A stretch of 64,000 nt of DNA, from NCBI RefSeq assembly GCF_900106795.1, contig NZ_FNNS01000004.1, positions 124,001 through 188,000 of the forward strand, given 5' to 3'. Every line of letters starts with the position of its first letter. Position 1 is the first letter of the stretch. Position numbers and translations under genes: made by a program. The DNA comes from Aequorivita viscosa. Its GTDB lineage: Bacteria > Bacteroidota > Bacteroidia > Flavobacteriales > Flavobacteriaceae. Below the pieces are notes generated by a model that saw nothing but the letters and a program-made list of their open reading frames with translations, was not told the DNA's origin and searched no databases. Below are positions 24,746 through 36,015 of this stretch, piece by piece.

Positions 24746-25267
24746 ATGACTAGAGAAGAAAAATCACAAGTAATTGAAACGTTGACTGCCCAGTTATCTG
24801 ATAATGCTAATATTTATTTGGCTGACATTTCAGGTCTTAACGCAGGAAACACTACTAACTTACGTCGTGCTTGTTTTAAAGCAGGAGTTCAGTTAGCGGT
24901 AGTTAAGAACACCTTGCTTAAAAAAGCAATGGAAAGTTCTGATAAAGACTTTGGAGAATTGACAGAAGTTCTTAAAGGAAGCACTTCTTTAATGTTCTCA
25001 GAAACAGGTAATGCACCTGCTAAAGTAATTAAAGAATTTAGAAAAAAATCTGATAAGCCTCTTTTGAAAGGTGCCTATATCCAAGAGTCAATTTATGTTG
25101 GCGACAATCAATTGGATAGCTTGGTAGAGCTTAAATCTAAAGACGAGCTTGTTGGAGAAATTATCGGGTTATTACAATCACCTGCTAAAAATGTTATCTC
25201 GGCTCTTAAGAGTGGTGGTAGTACAATTGCAGGACTTGTTAAAACCTTATCCGAAAGAGAAGGATAA
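24746..25267 (+). CDS. rplJ: 50S ribosomal protein uL10
   Basis: 173 residues: N-terminal TREEKSQVIETLTAQLSD, NTLLKKAME, and a C-terminal helix that binds bL12 dimers. It anchors the L7/L12 stalk. It is 57 bases upstream of rplL. Confidence 0.97.
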   Translation: MTREEKSQVIETLTAQLSDNANIYLADISGLNAGNTTNLRRACFKAGVQLAVVKNTLLKKAMESSDKDFGELTEVLKGSTSLMFSETGNAPAKVIKEFRKKSDKPLLKGAYIQESIYVGDNQLDSLVELKSKDELVGEIIGLLQSPAKNVISALKSGGSTIAGLVKTLSEREG

Positions 25268-25324
25268 AACAAACATTGCACTAATTAATATTTATAAACA
25301 CAATTATTTTTAAAAACGATAGAA

Positions 25325-25699
25325 ATGGCAGATTTGAAAGATTTCGCAGAACAATTAGTTAACCTAACAGTAAAAGAAGTTAATGAGTTAGCTACTATAT
25401 TAAAAGACGAGTACGGCATCGAGCCTGCTGCTGCAGCTGTAGCTGTTGCCGCTGGTGGTGCAGCTGCTGGTGAAGAAGTTGAAGAGCAATCAGAATTCGA
25501 CGTAATTCTTAAGGCTGCAGGTGGTTCTAAATTAGCAGTAGTAAAACTAGTTAAAGAATTAACTGGTGCTGGTCTTAAAGAAGCAAAGGAATTAGTAGAC
25601 AACGCTCCTTCTCCAATTAAGGAAGGAATTTCCAAAGATGAAGCTACGGCTTTAAAAGCACAATTGGAAGAAGCAGGAGCAGAGGTTGAGCTTAAGTAA
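25325..25699 (+). CDS. rplL: 50S ribosomal protein bL12 (L7/L12)
   Basis: 124 residues: N-terminal dimerization domain ([18 protein letters not shown]), Ala/Gly-rich hinge near residues 38-55, and C-terminal factor-binding domain with [23 protein letters not shown]. It recruits translational GTPases. A long hairpin follows before rpoB. Confidence 0.98.
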   Translation: MADLKDFAEQLVNLTVKEVNELATILKDEYGIEPAAAAVAVAAGGAAAGEEVEEQSEFDVILKAAGGSKLAVVKLVKELTGAGLKEAKELVDNAPSPIKEGISKDEATALKAQLEEAGAEVELK

Positions 25700-25723
25700 G
25701 CTTTACAAATACTCAAGCCTTTA

Positions 25724-25762
25724 GGTTTAGGTCTTCCCGAATGGTCGGGAAAGACCTAAACC
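25724..25762 (+). terminator. rplL-rpoB intergenic hairpin (attenuator or processing site)
   Basis: Left arm 25724-25740 pairs with right arm 25745-25762 over 17 bp with one bulged base and an ATGG loop. Only a weak ATTTTG follows, so termination would be partial. In E. coli the same junction holds an attenuator and an RNase III site; a similar role is inferred here. Confidence 0.7.
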
Positions 25763-25835
25763 ATTTTGCGTATATAACGGTTAATGCCTTTTTATACGAT
25801 TTATAATTTCATTTTAATTAAAATTCCGTCCATAG

Positions 25836-28800
25836 ATGTCAGCAACGCAAACTGAAAGATTGAATTTTTCCTCTGTAAAAAATAAGCCGGCTTACCCCGA
25901 CTTTTTGGACATTCAGATAAAATCCTTCCAGGATTTTTTCCAATTGGAAACCAAATCAGAAGAAAGAGGCCAAGAAGGATTGTATAAAACCTTTTTGGAA
26001 AACTTCCCAATTACCGATACCCGGAACCAATTTGTTTTAGAGTTTTTAGACTATTTCGTAGATCCACCAAGATATTCTATCCAAGAATGTATTGAGCGTG
26101 GACTTACTTATAGCGTTCCTCTTAAAGCAAGATTGAAACTGTACTGTACAGATGCAGAACACGAAGATTTTGAAACAATTGTACAGGATGTTTATTTAGG
26201 TACTATTCCTTATATGACTCCGAGCGGAACTTTCTGCATTAACGGAGCCGAGCGTGTTGTTGTATCACAACTTCACCGTTCACCTGGAGTTTTCTTTGGT
26301 CAGTCATTTCACGCAAATGGAACCAAATTGTACTCTGCTCGTGTAATTCCTTTTAAAGGATCTTGGATTGAATTCGCAACCGATATTAACAGCGTTATGT
26401 ACGCCTATATCGACCGTAAGAAAAAGTTACCTGTAACTACACTTTTCCGTGCTATTGGGTTTGAAAGGGATAAAGATATTCTTGAAATATTTGACCTGGC
26501 GGAAGAAGTAAAGGCCACAAAAACCGGTCTTAAAAAATATATTGGCCGCAAATTAGCTGCCCGTGTCCTGAAAACTTGGCACGAAGATTTCGTTGATGAA
26601 GATACTGGTGAAGTTGTTTCGATTGAGCGTAACGAAATCGTTTTGGATCGTGATACTGTGCTTGAAAAAGAACATATTGACGAAATCCTAGATTCAGGAA
26701 CGAAAGCTATTCTATTGCATAAAGAGGATAATCAGTTAGGTGATTACGCTATTATCCACAATACTTTGCAAAAAGATCCAACCAACTCCGAAAAAGAAGC
26801 GGTTGAACATATATACAGACAATTACGTAACGCTGAGCCGCCAGACGAGGAGACAGCACGTGGAATTATCCACAAGCTTTTCTTCAGCGACCAAAGGTAT
26901 AACCTTGGGGAAGTAGGGCGTTACAGAATGAATAAAAAACTGAATCTTGATATCCCAATGGAAAAGCAAGTGCTTACCAAGGAAGATATCATTACTATAG
27001 TAAAATATCTAATTGAGCTTATCAACTCGAAAGCTGAAATTGATGATATTGATCACCTTAGTAACCGACGTGTGCGAACCGTAGGAGAACAGTTGTCACA
27101 ACAATTCGGAGTAGGTCTTGCCCGTATGGCACGTACTATTCGCGAACGAATGAACGTTAGGGATAATGAGGTGTTTACGCCAATAGACTTGATTAATGCG
27201 AAGACACTTTCTTCGGTAATTAACTCATTCTTCGGTACAAACCAGTTGTCTCAGTTTATGGACCAAACTAACCCACTAGCGGAAATTACGCATAAGCGTC
27301 GTTTATCTGCACTTGGGCCAGGAGGTCTATCACGTGAAAGAGCTGGATTTGAGGTTCGTGACGTTCACTACACACATTACGGTAGATTATGTCCGATTGA
27401 AACTCCTGAAGGACCAAACATTGGTTTGATATCTTCACTTTCGGTATATGCAAAAGTGAACAATTTAGGGTTTATCGAAACGCCATACCGTAAGGTCACT
27501 GAGGGCAAAATCGACTTTAAAAATGAGCCTATCTATCTTTCAGCTGAAGAAGAGGAAGATATGCACATTGCACAGGCTAACATTCCATTGGCAGATAACG
27601 GCGAAATAGACACCGATAAGGTTATTGCGCGAATGGAAGGCGACTTCCCTTTGGTTGAGCCAACAACGCTTAATTATGCAGATGTTGCACCAAACCAGAT
27701 AGCGTCTATTTCGGCATCCCTAATTCCTTTCTTGGAACATGATGATGCCAACCGTGCACTGATGGGGTCTAACATGATGCGTCAAGCAGTACCTTTATTA
27801 ATTGCTGATTCACCAATTGTTGGAACTGGTTTGGAAAGACAAGTTGCTTCAGATAGCCGTGTCCTTATTAATGCTGAAGGAGATGGTGTGGTTGAGTACG
27901 TTGATGCAAATGAAGTTACAATTAAATATGACCGTACCGAGGAAGAGCGTATGGTTAGTTTTGAAAGTGATTCAAAAACATATCAATTAGTTAAATTTAG
28001 AAAAACAAACCAAGGAACTTCTATTAACCTTAAACCTATCGTGAGTAAAGGCGATAGAGTTAAAAAAGGTCAAGTTCTTTGTCAAGGATATGCAACCGAA
28101 AAAGGCGAACTTGCCTTAGGAAGAAACATGAAGGTAGCCTTCATGCCTTGGAAAGGATACAACTTCGAGGATGCGATTGTTATTTCTGAAAAAGTAGTAC
28201 GTGAAGACATATTCACATCTATTCACGTTGATGAGTATTCATTAGAAGTTCGTGATACCAAATTAGGTAACGAGGAACTAACAAATGATATTCCAAACGT
28301 TTCAGAAGAAGCTACAAAAGATTTGGATGAATTCGGTATGATCCGAATTGGTGCAGAGGTTAAGCCTGGTGATATTCTTATCGGGAAAATCACACCAAAA
28401 GGAGAAAGCGATCCAACTCCGGAAGAAAAACTGCTTCGCGCTATTTTTGGTGACAAAGCAGGAGATGTTAAAGATGCTTCCCTTAAAGCTTCACCTTCAT
28501 TACATGGTGTAGTTATCGATAAGAAATTGTTCGCGCGTGCCGTTAAGGATAAGCGTAAGCGTGCAAAAGACAAGGAAGATATTGCAGAACTGGAAGCAAA
28601 ATACGAAGCAAAATTCGTTGCCCTACAAGATGTTTTAATTGAAAAATTATTCGCTATTGTAGGAGGAAAAACAGCACAAGGAGTAAGTAATGACCTAGGA
28701 GAGGTAATCTTTCCAAAAGGTAAAAAATACACCTTAAAAATGCTTAACTCCGTAGATGATTATACGCACCTTACATCAGGAACTTGGGCAACAGACGAAG

Positions 28801-29648
28801 AAACCAATACATTGGTTGCCGACTTGATGCACAACTATAAGATCAAGGAAAATGACCTTCAAGGTAACTTGCGTCGTGAGAAGTTTACTATTTCTGTAGG
28901 GGATGAACTTCCTTCTGGAATTTTAAAACTTGCTAAGGTTTATGTTGCTAAAAAACGTAAGCTGAAAGTAGGAGACAAGATGGCGGGACGTCACGGAAAC
29001 AAGGGTATTGTTGCTCGTATTGTTCGTGATGAAGATATGCCATTCTTAGAGGACGGAACTCCTGTAGATATCGTGTTGAATCCGCTTGGTGTACCATCTC
29101 GTATGAACATTGGGCAGATTTATGAAACAGTGCTTGGGTGGGCTGGACAAAAGTTAGGTCGCAAATTTGCTACTCCTATTTTTGACGGGGCCGAAATAGA
29201 CCAAATCAACGAATTTACTGATGAAGCGGGAATCCCAAGATTTGGACATACGTATTTATTTGATGGTGGAACTGGAAAACGCTTTGACCAACCTGCTACT
29301 GTGGGTGTGATCTATATGCTGAAACTAGGACACATGGTTGACGATAAAATGCACGCACGATCTATTGGACCATACTCACTTATTACGCAGCAACCTCTTG
29401 GTGGTAAAGCACAGTTTGGTGGTCAGCGATTTGGAGAGATGGAGGTTTGGGCTTTAGAAGCGTATGGAGCCTCAAGTACCCTTAGAGAAATATTGACTGT
29501 GAAATCTGATGACGTTATTGGAAGGGCAAAAACCTACGAGGCAATCGTAAAAGGTGAAAATATGCCTGAACCAGGACTACCAGAATCTTTCAACGTATTA
29601 ATGCACGAATTGAAAGGTTTAGGACTAGACATTAGATTAGAGGAATAA
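25836..29648 (+). CDS. rpoB: RNA polymerase beta subunit
   Basis: 1270 residues, normal for Bacteroidota. The rifampicin region shows [33 protein letters not shown] in pieces such as [11 protein letters not shown] and [12 protein letters not shown], with no obvious resistance substitution. The active-site [14 protein letters not shown] motif, [19 protein letters not shown] and the C-terminal LGLDIRLEE are present. It is cotranscribed with the ribosomal protein genes and rpoC. Confidence 0.99.
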   Translation: MSATQTERLNFSSVKNKPAYPDFLDIQIKSFQDFFQLETKSEERGQEGLYKTFLENFPITDTRNQFVLEFLDYFVDPPRYSIQECIERGLTYSVPLKARLKLYCTDAEHEDFETIVQDVYLGTIPYMTPSGTFCINGAERVVVSQLHRSPGVFFGQSFHANGTKLYSARVIPFKGSWIEFATDINSVMYAYIDRKKKLPVTTLFRAIGFERDKDILEIFDLAEEVKATKTGLKKYIGRKLAARVLKTWHEDFVDEDTGEVVSIERNEIVLDRDTVLEKEHIDEILDSGTKAILLHKEDNQLGDYAIIHNTLQKDPTNSEKEAVEHIYRQLRNAEPPDEETARGIIHKLFFSDQRYNLGEVGRYRMNKKLNLDIPMEKQVLTKEDIITIVKYLIELINSKAEIDDIDHLSNRRVRTVGEQLSQQFGVGLARMARTIRERMNVRDNEVFTPIDLINAKTLSSVINSFFGTNQLSQFMDQTNPLAEITHKRRLSALGPGGLSRERAGFEVRDVHYTHYGRLCPIETPEGPNIGLISSLSVYAKVNNLGFIETPYRKVTEGKIDFKNEPIYLSAEEEEDMHIAQANIPLADNGEIDTDKVIARMEGDFPLVEPTTLNYADVAPNQIASISASLIPFLEHDDANRALMGSNMMRQAVPLLIADSPIVGTGLERQVASDSRVLINAEGDGVVEYVDANEVTIKYDRTEEERMVSFESDSKTYQLVKFRKTNQGTSINLKPIVSKGDRVKKGQVLCQGYATEKGELALGRNMKVAFMPWKGYNFEDAIVISEKVVREDIFTSIHVDEYSLEVRDTKLGNEELTNDIPNVSEEATKDLDEFGMIRIGAEVKPGDILIGKITPKGESDPTPEEKLLRAIFGDKAGDVKDASLKASPSLHGVVIDKKLFARAVKDKRKRAKDKEDIAELEAKYEAKFVALQDVLIEKLFAIVGGKTAQGVSNDLGEVIFPKGKKYTLKMLNSVDDYTHLTSGTWATDEETNTLVADLMHNYKIKENDLQGNLRREKFTISVGDELPSGILKLAKVYVAKKRKLKVGDKMAGRHGNKGIVARIVRDEDMPFLEDGTPVDIVLNPLGVPSRMNIGQIYETVLGWAGQKLGRKFATPIFDGAEIDQINEFTDEAGIPRFGHTYLFDGGTGKRFDQPATVGVIYMLKLGHMVDDKMHARSIGPYSLITQQPLGGKAQFGGQRFGEMEVWALEAYGASSTLREILTVKSDDVIGRAKTYEAIVKGENMPEPGLPESFNVLMHELKGLGLDIRLEE

Positions 29649-29668
29649 TCTTTTGGATTATTCCCCGT

Positions 29669-29692
29669 AGAGGCGCAATGCGTTGCGCCTCT
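29669..29692. repeat. Perfect palindrome in the rpoB-rpoC spacer
   Basis: AGAGGCGCAA (29669-29678) and TTGCGCCTCT (29683-29692) pair perfectly around a TGCG loop, starting 20 bases after the rpoB stop. GC content is far above the surroundings. It has no T-run and lies inside an operon, so it looks like a small repetitive palindrome or a processing hairpin and not a terminator. Two weaker inverted repeats follow (GTGTTTT/AAAACAC near 29702 and TTGTGT/ACACAA near 29736). Confidence 0.75.
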
Positions 29693-29769
29693 GCAAAAAG
29701 GTGTTTTAAAAACACACCTGAACAGACATAAGAAATTGTGTCTATAACACAAATAATCATTTTTTCAAC

Positions 29770-32700
29770 ATGATGAATAGAAATAAAGAAAACACAGTAC
29801 CGAAATTCGATAAGATTTCTATTGGCTTGGCTTCCCCTGAATCTATTTTAGCTGAATCTCGTGGTGAGGTGCTAAAGCCCGAAACAATCAACTACCGTAC
29901 GCATAAGCCAGAGCGCGACGGACTCTTCTGTGAGCGTATTTTTGGTCCCGTAAAGGATTATGAATGTGCCTGCGGTAAATATAAAAGAATCCGATACAAA
30001 GGAATTGTATGCGACCGATGTGGGGTTGAAGTAACTGAAAAGAAAGTACGTCGTGATAGAGTTGGACATATCAATTTGGTTGTCCCTGTAGCACATATAT
30101 GGTACTTTAGAAGTCTTCCAAACAAGATTGGTTACCTTCTTGGATTACCTTCTAAGAAGCTAGATATGATTATTTACTACGAACGTTATGTAGTAATTCA
30201 ACCAGGTATAGCAAAATATGAAGGAGGAGAGGCTGTAAAGAAATTAGACTTTCTTACGGAAGAAGAATATTTGGCTATTCTAGATACGCTTCCACAAGAC
30301 AACCAATATCTAGAAGAAACAGACCCAAACAGGTTCATAGCTAAAATGGGTGCTGAGTGTTTAATCGATCTTTTACAAAGAATCGATTTAGATACACTGT
30401 CTTACGATTTGCGTCATAAGGCTAACAATGAAACCTCAAAACAACGTAAAACTGAAGCGTTAAAGCGTCTTCAAGTTGTAGAGGCACTTCGTGATGCAAA
30501 CAAAACTCGCGAAAATAAAGCGGAGTGGATGATTATGAAAGTTGTACCGGTAATTCCACCAGAATTACGTCCATTGGTGCCACTCGATGGCGGTCGATTC
30601 GCGACGTCAGATTTGAATGATCTTTACCGTCGTGTAATTATTCGTAACAACCGTTTAAAAAGATTGATGGAGATTAAAGCTCCAGAAGTAATCCTTCGAA
30701 ACGAGAAGCGTATGCTTCAAGAATCTGTTGATTCATTGTTCGATAACACACGTAAGTCTTCAGCAGTAAAAACTGACAGTAACCGTCCGCTAAAATCGCT
30801 TTCAGATTCTTTGAAAGGGAAACAAGGTCGTTTCCGTCAAAACTTGCTTGGTAAACGTGTAGATTATTCTGCTCGTTCGGTAATTGTTGTTGGACCAGAA
30901 TTAAAGTTATTCGAATGCGGTATCCCTAAAGATATGGCAGCCGAACTTTACAAGCCTTTTGTAATCCGTAAATTGATTGAAAGAGGAATTGTAAAAACTG
31001 TAAAATCTGCAAAGAAAATTATAGATAAAAAAGAACCTGTAGTTTGGGATATTCTTGAAAACGTATTGAAAGGTCACCCAGTTATGCTTAACCGGGCCCC
31101 TACCTTGCACAGACTGGGTATTCAAGCATTCCAACCTAAATTAATTGAAGGTAAAGCTATTCAGTTACATCCATTAGTGTGTACTGCGTTTAACGCGGAT
31201 TTCGATGGTGACCAGATGGCGGTTCACCTTCCATTAGGACCAGAAGCAATTTTAGAATGTCAGTTATTGATGCTTGCATCTCACAACATTCTGAATCCGG
31301 CTAACGGTTCACCAGTTGCTGTACCATCTCAGGATATGGTTTTAGGTCTTTATTATATGACCAAACTAAGAAAATCTACAGAAGATGTTAAAGTAAAAGG
31401 TGAAGGTCTAACTTTCTATTCGGCTGAAGAAGCTATAATAGCTTATAACGAAGGACAGGTAGAACTGAATGCTGAAATTAAGATACGTACAGACGATTTC
31501 GACCAAAGCGGTAAATTGGTAAAACAAATTATCACTACTACTTTAGGAAGAGTTCTTTTTAACGAAAAAGTTCCTGTAGAGGCAGGTTTTATAAACGAAG
31601 TATTGACTAAAAAATCGCTTCGTGATATTATCGGAAAGATTTTGAAAGTTACAGATGTTCCAACAACATCAGCTTTCCTTGACGAAATTAAAACCTTAGG
31701 ATATAAGTTCGCTTTTGAAGGTGGACTTTCATTTAGCCTTGGTGATATTATTATCCCAGAAGAAAAGAAAGCACTGATTGATGACGCTAATTCTCAAGTA
31801 GATGGTATTATCAATAGCTATAATATGGGGCTTATTACCAACAACGAACGTTATAACCAGGTAATTGATATTTGGACTGCAACAAACGCTGAATTAACAG
31901 AGCTATCGATGCGACGTATTCGTGAAGATATGCAAGGCTTCAACTCTGTGTATATGATGCTTGATTCTGGTGCGAGGGGTTCTAAAGAGCAAATTCGTCA
32001 GTTAACAGGTATGCGTGGTCTGATGGCTAAGCCAAAAAAATCGAGTGCCGGTGGAGGTGAGATTATTGAAAACCCAATTCTTTCTAACTTTAAGGAAGGT
32101 CTTTCAATTCTTGAATATTTTATCTCAACTCACGGGGCGCGTAAAGGTCTTGCGGATACTGCACTTAAAACTGCAGATGCTGGTTACCTAACACGTCGAT
32201 TGGTTGATGTGTCACAAGATGTTATTATAAATATAGAGGATTGTGGTACGCTTAGAGGAATTGAAGTTTCTCCTTTAAAGAAAAACGAAGAGGTTGTAGA
32301 AACTCTAGGAGCAAGAATAGTTGGGCGTACAGCACTTAACGACGTAATAAACCCACTTACAAAAGAATTATTAGTTGCTTCAGGTGATCATATTACTGAA
32401 GAAATAGCAGATGCAATTGAAGCCTCTCCTTTAGATACTGTCGAAGTACGTTCAGCGCTTACTTGTGAAGCTAAACACGGAATTTGTTCGCAGTGCTACG
32501 GTCGTAACCTAGCAACCAATAAAATGGTTCAAAGAGGTGAAGCCGTTGGTGTCGTGGCAGCACAGTCAATTGGGGAGCCAGGAACCCAGCTTACACTGCG
32601 TACTTTCCACGTAGGGGGTATTGCAGGTAACATTTCAGAACAGAATAAACTGACTGTTAAATTTGATGGGATAGTTGAAATTGATGATCTAAAAACTGTA

Positions 32701-34071
32701 AAAGGGGAAGATGCTCAAGGAAATCTAGTAGATATTGTTATCTCGCGTACTTCAGAGTTAAAATTGATTGATAAGAAAACAAAAATTACCTTAAGTACTA
32801 ATAACATTCCTTACGGATCTACTTTAAACGTGAAGAATGGCGATACGCTTAAGGCAGGAGATGTAGTATGTTCTTGGGATCCATATAACGGTGTAATTAT
32901 TTCAGAATTTGCTGGAAAAATTAAATACGAAAACATCGTTCAAGGGATTACCTATCAAGTCGAAATTGACGAACAAACTGGTTTCCAAGAGAAAGTTATT
33001 TCAGAATCTAGGGATAAAAAACGAATTCCAACCCTTCTTATCCTAGGTAAGAAAGATGAAGTAATTCGTTCGTATAACTTGCCTGTTGGAGCGCACATTA
33101 TGGTGGACGACAACGAGAAAATTAAAATTGGTAAGGTACTTGTAAAAATTCCACGTAAATCTGCAAAAGCGGGTGATATTACTGGAGGTCTTCCTCGTGT
33201 GACTGAACTTTTCGAAGCACGTAACCCATCCAATCCTGCTGTTGTTAGCGAAATTGATGGTGTAGTTTCTTTCGGAAAAATAAAACGAGGTAATCGCGAA
33301 ATTATCGTTGAGTCTAAGCTAGGCGATTTGAAGAAGTACTTGGTAAAACTATCAAGTCAAATTCTTGTTCAAGAAAACGATTACGTAAGAGCGGGAATGC
33401 CACTTTCTGATGGTTCCATTACTCCAGAAGACATCCTTAGAATTAAAGGGCCTTCAGCAGTACAGCAATATCTTGTAAACGAAGTTCAAGAGGTATACCG
33501 TCTGCAAGGGGTGAAGATTAACGACAAGCACTTTGAGGTTGTTGTTAGACAGATGATGCGAAAAGTAAAAATTGAAGATTCAGGGGACACAACATTCCTG
33601 GAAGATCAATTGGCTCATAAAGACGATTTTATTGAAGAAAACGACAAAATCTTCGGAATGAAAGTAGTTACCAATTCTGGTGATTCAGCTAACTTGAAAG
33701 AGGGTCAAATACTTACAGCTCGTGCTCTTAGAGATGAAAATTCACTATTGAGAAGAAACGATAAAGAATTGGTTGAAGCGCGTGACGCAGTTCCTGCAAC
33801 GGCAACTCCGGTTCTTCAGGGTATTACGAGAGCATCGTTACAAACAAAGTCGTTTATTTCTGCAGCTTCCTTCCAAGAGACTACAAAGGTGTTAAATGAA
33901 GCAGCTGTTGCTGGTAAAGTTGATACACTTGAAGGCTTGAAAGAAAATGTTATTGTTGGACACAAAATCCCAGCAGGAACAGGTATGCGCGCATACGATT
34001 CTATAATTGTTGGTTCTAAACAAGAACTAGAGGAAATGAATCGTATAAAGCAAGAAGTGAATTACAATTAA
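29770..34071 (+). CDS. rpoC: RNA polymerase beta' subunit
   Basis: 1433 residues. The N-terminal zinc ribbon is [20 protein letters not shown] in part (four Cys), the catalytic [12 protein letters not shown] motif holds the three Mg-binding Asp, and the second zinc site has [13 protein letters not shown]. The C-terminal end is [13 protein letters not shown]. Two adjacent ATG codons are possible starts; 29770 is taken. It follows rpoB by 121 bases and ends at a strong terminator. Confidence 0.99.
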   Translation: MMNRNKENTVPKFDKISIGLASPESILAESRGEVLKPETINYRTHKPERDGLFCERIFGPVKDYECACGKYKRIRYKGIVCDRCGVEVTEKKVRRDRVGHINLVVPVAHIWYFRSLPNKIGYLLGLPSKKLDMIIYYERYVVIQPGIAKYEGGEAVKKLDFLTEEEYLAILDTLPQDNQYLEETDPNRFIAKMGAECLIDLLQRIDLDTLSYDLRHKANNETSKQRKTEALKRLQVVEALRDANKTRENKAEWMIMKVVPVIPPELRPLVPLDGGRFATSDLNDLYRRVIIRNNRLKRLMEIKAPEVILRNEKRMLQESVDSLFDNTRKSSAVKTDSNRPLKSLSDSLKGKQGRFRQNLLGKRVDYSARSVIVVGPELKLFECGIPKDMAAELYKPFVIRKLIERGIVKTVKSAKKIIDKKEPVVWDILENVLKGHPVMLNRAPTLHRLGIQAFQPKLIEGKAIQLHPLVCTAFNADFDGDQMAVHLPLGPEAILECQLLMLASHNILNPANGSPVAVPSQDMVLGLYYMTKLRKSTEDVKVKGEGLTFYSAEEAIIAYNEGQVELNAEIKIRTDDFDQSGKLVKQIITTTLGRVLFNEKVPVEAGFINEVLTKKSLRDIIGKILKVTDVPTTSAFLDEIKTLGYKFAFEGGLSFSLGDIIIPEEKKALIDDANSQVDGIINSYNMGLITNNERYNQVIDIWTATNAELTELSMRRIREDMQGFNSVYMMLDSGARGSKEQIRQLTGMRGLMAKPKKSSAGGGEIIENPILSNFKEGLSILEYFISTHGARKGLADTALKTADAGYLTRRLVDVSQDVIINIEDCGTLRGIEVSPLKKNEEVVETLGARIVGRTALNDVINPLTKELLVASGDHITEEIADAIEASPLDTVEVRSALTCEAKHGICSQCYGRNLATNKMVQRGEAVGVVAAQSIGEPGTQLTLRTFHVGGIAGNISEQNKLTVKFDGIVEIDDLKTVKGEDAQGNLVDIVISRTSELKLIDKKTKITLSTNNIPYGSTLNVKNGDTLKAGDVVCSWDPYNGVIISEFAGKIKYENIVQGITYQVEIDEQTGFQEKVISESRDKKRIPTLLILGKKDEVIRSYNLPVGAHIMVDDNEKIKIGKVLVKIPRKSAKAGDITGGLPRVTELFEARNPSNPAVVSEIDGVVSFGKIKRGNREIIVESKLGDLKKYLVKLSSQILVQENDYVRAGMPLSDGSITPEDILRIKGPSAVQQYLVNEVQEVYRLQGVKINDKHFEVVVRQMMRKVKIEDSGDTTFLEDQLAHKDDFIEENDKIFGMKVVTNSGDSANLKEGQILTARALRDENSLLRRNDKELVEARDAVPATATPVLQGITRASLQTKSFISAASFQETTKVLNEAAVAGKVDTLEGLKENVIVGHKIPAGTGMRAYDSIIVGSKQELEEMNRIKQEVNYN

Positions 34072-34083
34072 TTATTGAATATA

Positions 34084-34118
34084 AAAAAAGGGTGCGTTGT
34101 TAATACGCACCCTTTTTT
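34084..34118 (+). terminator. rpoC operon terminator
   Basis: The 7-bp stem GGGTGCG/CGCACCC (34090-34096 with 34106-34112), flanked by A7 and T6 that extend pairing, is a textbook intrinsic terminator. Confidence 0.93.
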
Positions 34119-34174
34119 ATTTACAAACTAATTTTGTCTAAATTTTATTTTTAGACGTTTAAAAATGCATAATA

Positions 34175-34495
34175 ATGGCAGATCAAAAAAAACAACAACC
34201 CAAACAAGGACAGATAAATATAGAATTGGATGAAGCTGTAGCACAAGGTATTTATAGTAATTTGGCTATAATTAATCACTCGGTTTCTGAATTTGTAGTA
34301 GACTTTGTTACCATAATGCCAGGAATCCCGAAAAGCAAGGTTAAGTCTAGAATTATTCTTACACCGCAACATGCTAAACGATTTTTAAAGGCATTGGGAG
34401 ATAATGTACACCGATTTGAAAAAGCTCACGGTGAGATTAAAGACTATGAGCAACCTCCAATTCCTCTAAACTTTGGTCCTACTGGGGAAGCATAA
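34175..34495 (+). CDS. DUF3467 family protein
   Basis: 106 residues of DUF3467: INIELDEAVAQGIYSNLAIINHSVSEFVVDF, then KSRIILTPQHAKRFLKALGDN and a C-terminal helix. The family is small, cytosolic and of unknown function; it usually lies beside rpoC in Bacteroidota. Here it follows the rpoC terminator and has its own strong terminator, so it appears to be transcribed separately. Confidence 0.9.
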   Translation: MADQKKQQPKQGQINIELDEAVAQGIYSNLAIINHSVSEFVVDFVTIMPGIPKSKVKSRIILTPQHAKRFLKALGDNVHRFEKAHGEIKDYEQPPIPLNFGPTGEA

Positions 34496-34547
34496 AAGCA
34501 TTTTTTTCTTATTTATGTTTCTGCCCTCAATTTACTTACATTATGGG

Positions 34548-34595
34548 AAAGCATTATTTCAATCGAAACCTCGATTGAAATAATGCTTTTTTTGT
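34548..34595 (+). terminator. DUF3467 gene terminator
   Basis: A perfect 19-bp stem (34548-34566 with 34571-34589; core CATTATTTCAATCGA) with loop AACC runs into a T-tract. It is the longest perfect hairpin in the window. Confidence 0.93.
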
Positions 34596-34690
34596 TAGTA
34601 AAATATGAAACATTTAAGCTGCTTAAAAAAAAATACTTTTATTATCGCAAAACAAACTTATCTTATTATTAACACCTTAATTATTTATTT

Positions 34691-35731
34691 ATGATCGTAA
34701 AATTTAAATTTCTTTTATTCTTTCTAATTGCTATTAGCACTGCTTATTCACAAGTAGGTATTGGTACTACAAACCCTAATGCTGATGCTGCGCTTGACAT
34801 TACATCTTCAAATCAAGGGCTTTTATTACCCCGATTAGCGTTAACAGCTACAAATAATCCTACGCCACTATCAGCCCACGTTAATGGTATGGTGGTTTAT
34901 AATACAAGTACATCTGGTAGTTCTACTTTTTCGGTATCTCCTGGATTTTATTTTAATAATGGTTCTAGATGGGTAAGGTTTGCCGATAACCTTGTGGTAG
35001 AAAGTACCGATAAAACTAATGATGAGTGGATTAATGGTACTGGAAGAATTTTACTTGGTAAGCAAAGTAACGGAGTTTCCCAACGCTCTTCTGGTAGTGA
35101 ATTTGTTATTCTAGATAATGGGAGTGTTGGGATTGGAGTAACTAACCCTGATGCAAAATTGGTTTTAAACAGTACTGTTTCGAATACTTCTGGTCTTAAA
35201 TTTACTCAATTAAATGCAGCAACCCCCATATCTTCAGGATCTGCCCTTGGAGTAGATAATTCTGGGAACGTAATTACGGTTGCTGGGGCTTTCACCGAAG
35301 TAGTATTTACCGCATCCTTAGGTACAGGGGCAGGAGGTACTACAAATGCTACGCTCGCCGCTAATGGATTCAATACAGTTCCATTACCAAATGTCACTAA
35401 AAATTTGGGTGGTGGTACTTGGAACACTTCAAATTATACATATAGAGTTCCTATTAGTGGAACATATTTAATTAAGTCAAGTGTTCGATTAGTAGATGGC
35501 AGTATTTCCAGGAATATATTTCAATCAGTTCATACATCAAACATAGATATTCCAGATGGTATTTGGCAAACCAATGTATATGCCAGTGGTTCAGATAGAT
35601 GGACAATGCTGTATACCCGGTTAGCATATTTTAATCAAGGTGATGTTTTAAGATTGTATATTTATTCTGACGGACAAACAGCGCGTTTATCTGATGCTTC
35701 GTTAAATATTACATTATTAAATAGAAATTAA
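34691..35731 (+). CDS. Secreted VGIGTTNP-type surface protein
   Basis: 346 residues with a signal peptide (about 1-20, ending AYSQ). The mature N-terminus VGIGTTNPNADAALDI and the GLLLPRLALT segment are hallmarks of a large group of flavobacterial secreted proteins; a second SVGIGVTNPDAKLVLN copy occurs near residue 150. The C-terminal about 140 residues are beta-rich and resemble a C1q/TNF-like jelly roll (YRVPISGTYLIKSSVRL, FNQGDVLRLYIYSDG); that fold is inferred. No T9SS C-terminal domain is visible. Function unknown, likely cell-surface or extracellular. It is monocistronic with a strong terminator. Confidence 0.8.
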   Translation: MIVKFKFLLFFLIAISTAYSQVGIGTTNPNADAALDITSSNQGLLLPRLALTATNNPTPLSAHVNGMVVYNTSTSGSSTFSVSPGFYFNNGSRWVRFADNLVVESTDKTNDEWINGTGRILLGKQSNGVSQRSSGSEFVILDNGSVGIGVTNPDAKLVLNSTVSNTSGLKFTQLNAATPISSGSALGVDNSGNVITVAGAFTEVVFTASLGTGAGGTTNATLAANGFNTVPLPNVTKNLGGGTWNTSNYTYRVPISGTYLIKSSVRLVDGSISRNIFQSVHTSNIDIPDGIWQTNVYASGSDRWTMLYTRLAYFNQGDVLRLYIYSDGQTARLSDASLNITLLNRN

Positions 35732-35852
35732 TAAGTGCCTCAACAAAATGATGAGAGCTTATAATGTACTTTTAAAATAGTGTAAAGATTCTAGCGAGTT
35801 GTCGGCCAAAATAAAGCTGCGTTTCGCAAAAATCATTTTTGAGTAAAATTTG

Positions 35853-35902
35853 AAAGAGCGATTAAAAAAATCCAAAATGAATTTTAATCGCTCTTTTTTA
35901 TT
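35853..35902 (+). terminator. Terminator after the VGIGTTNP protein gene
   Basis: The arms AAGAGCGATTAAAA and TTTTAATCGCTCTT form a 15-bp stem with a loop of about 14 bases, followed by TTTT. It stands about 120 bases after the stop codon. Confidence 0.85.
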
Positions 35903-36015
35903 GAGAATTTTTGAGAAACGTTTTTAACGTTCTCATCCCAATTTACTGAAGGCTTGATGTACTGATTTAGTGTTATTTTGCAATTTTTTGAATGCTTAAA
36001 AACAATTGTTTTAGC

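Noticed and set aside
25285-25716. 143-residue minus-strand frame over rplL
   Set aside because: Ala/Ser-rich antisense shadow of rplL.
28223-28732. 169-residue frame opposite rpoB
   Set aside because: It is antisense to a conserved part of rpoB with no independent evidence; the length reflects codon bias of the real gene.
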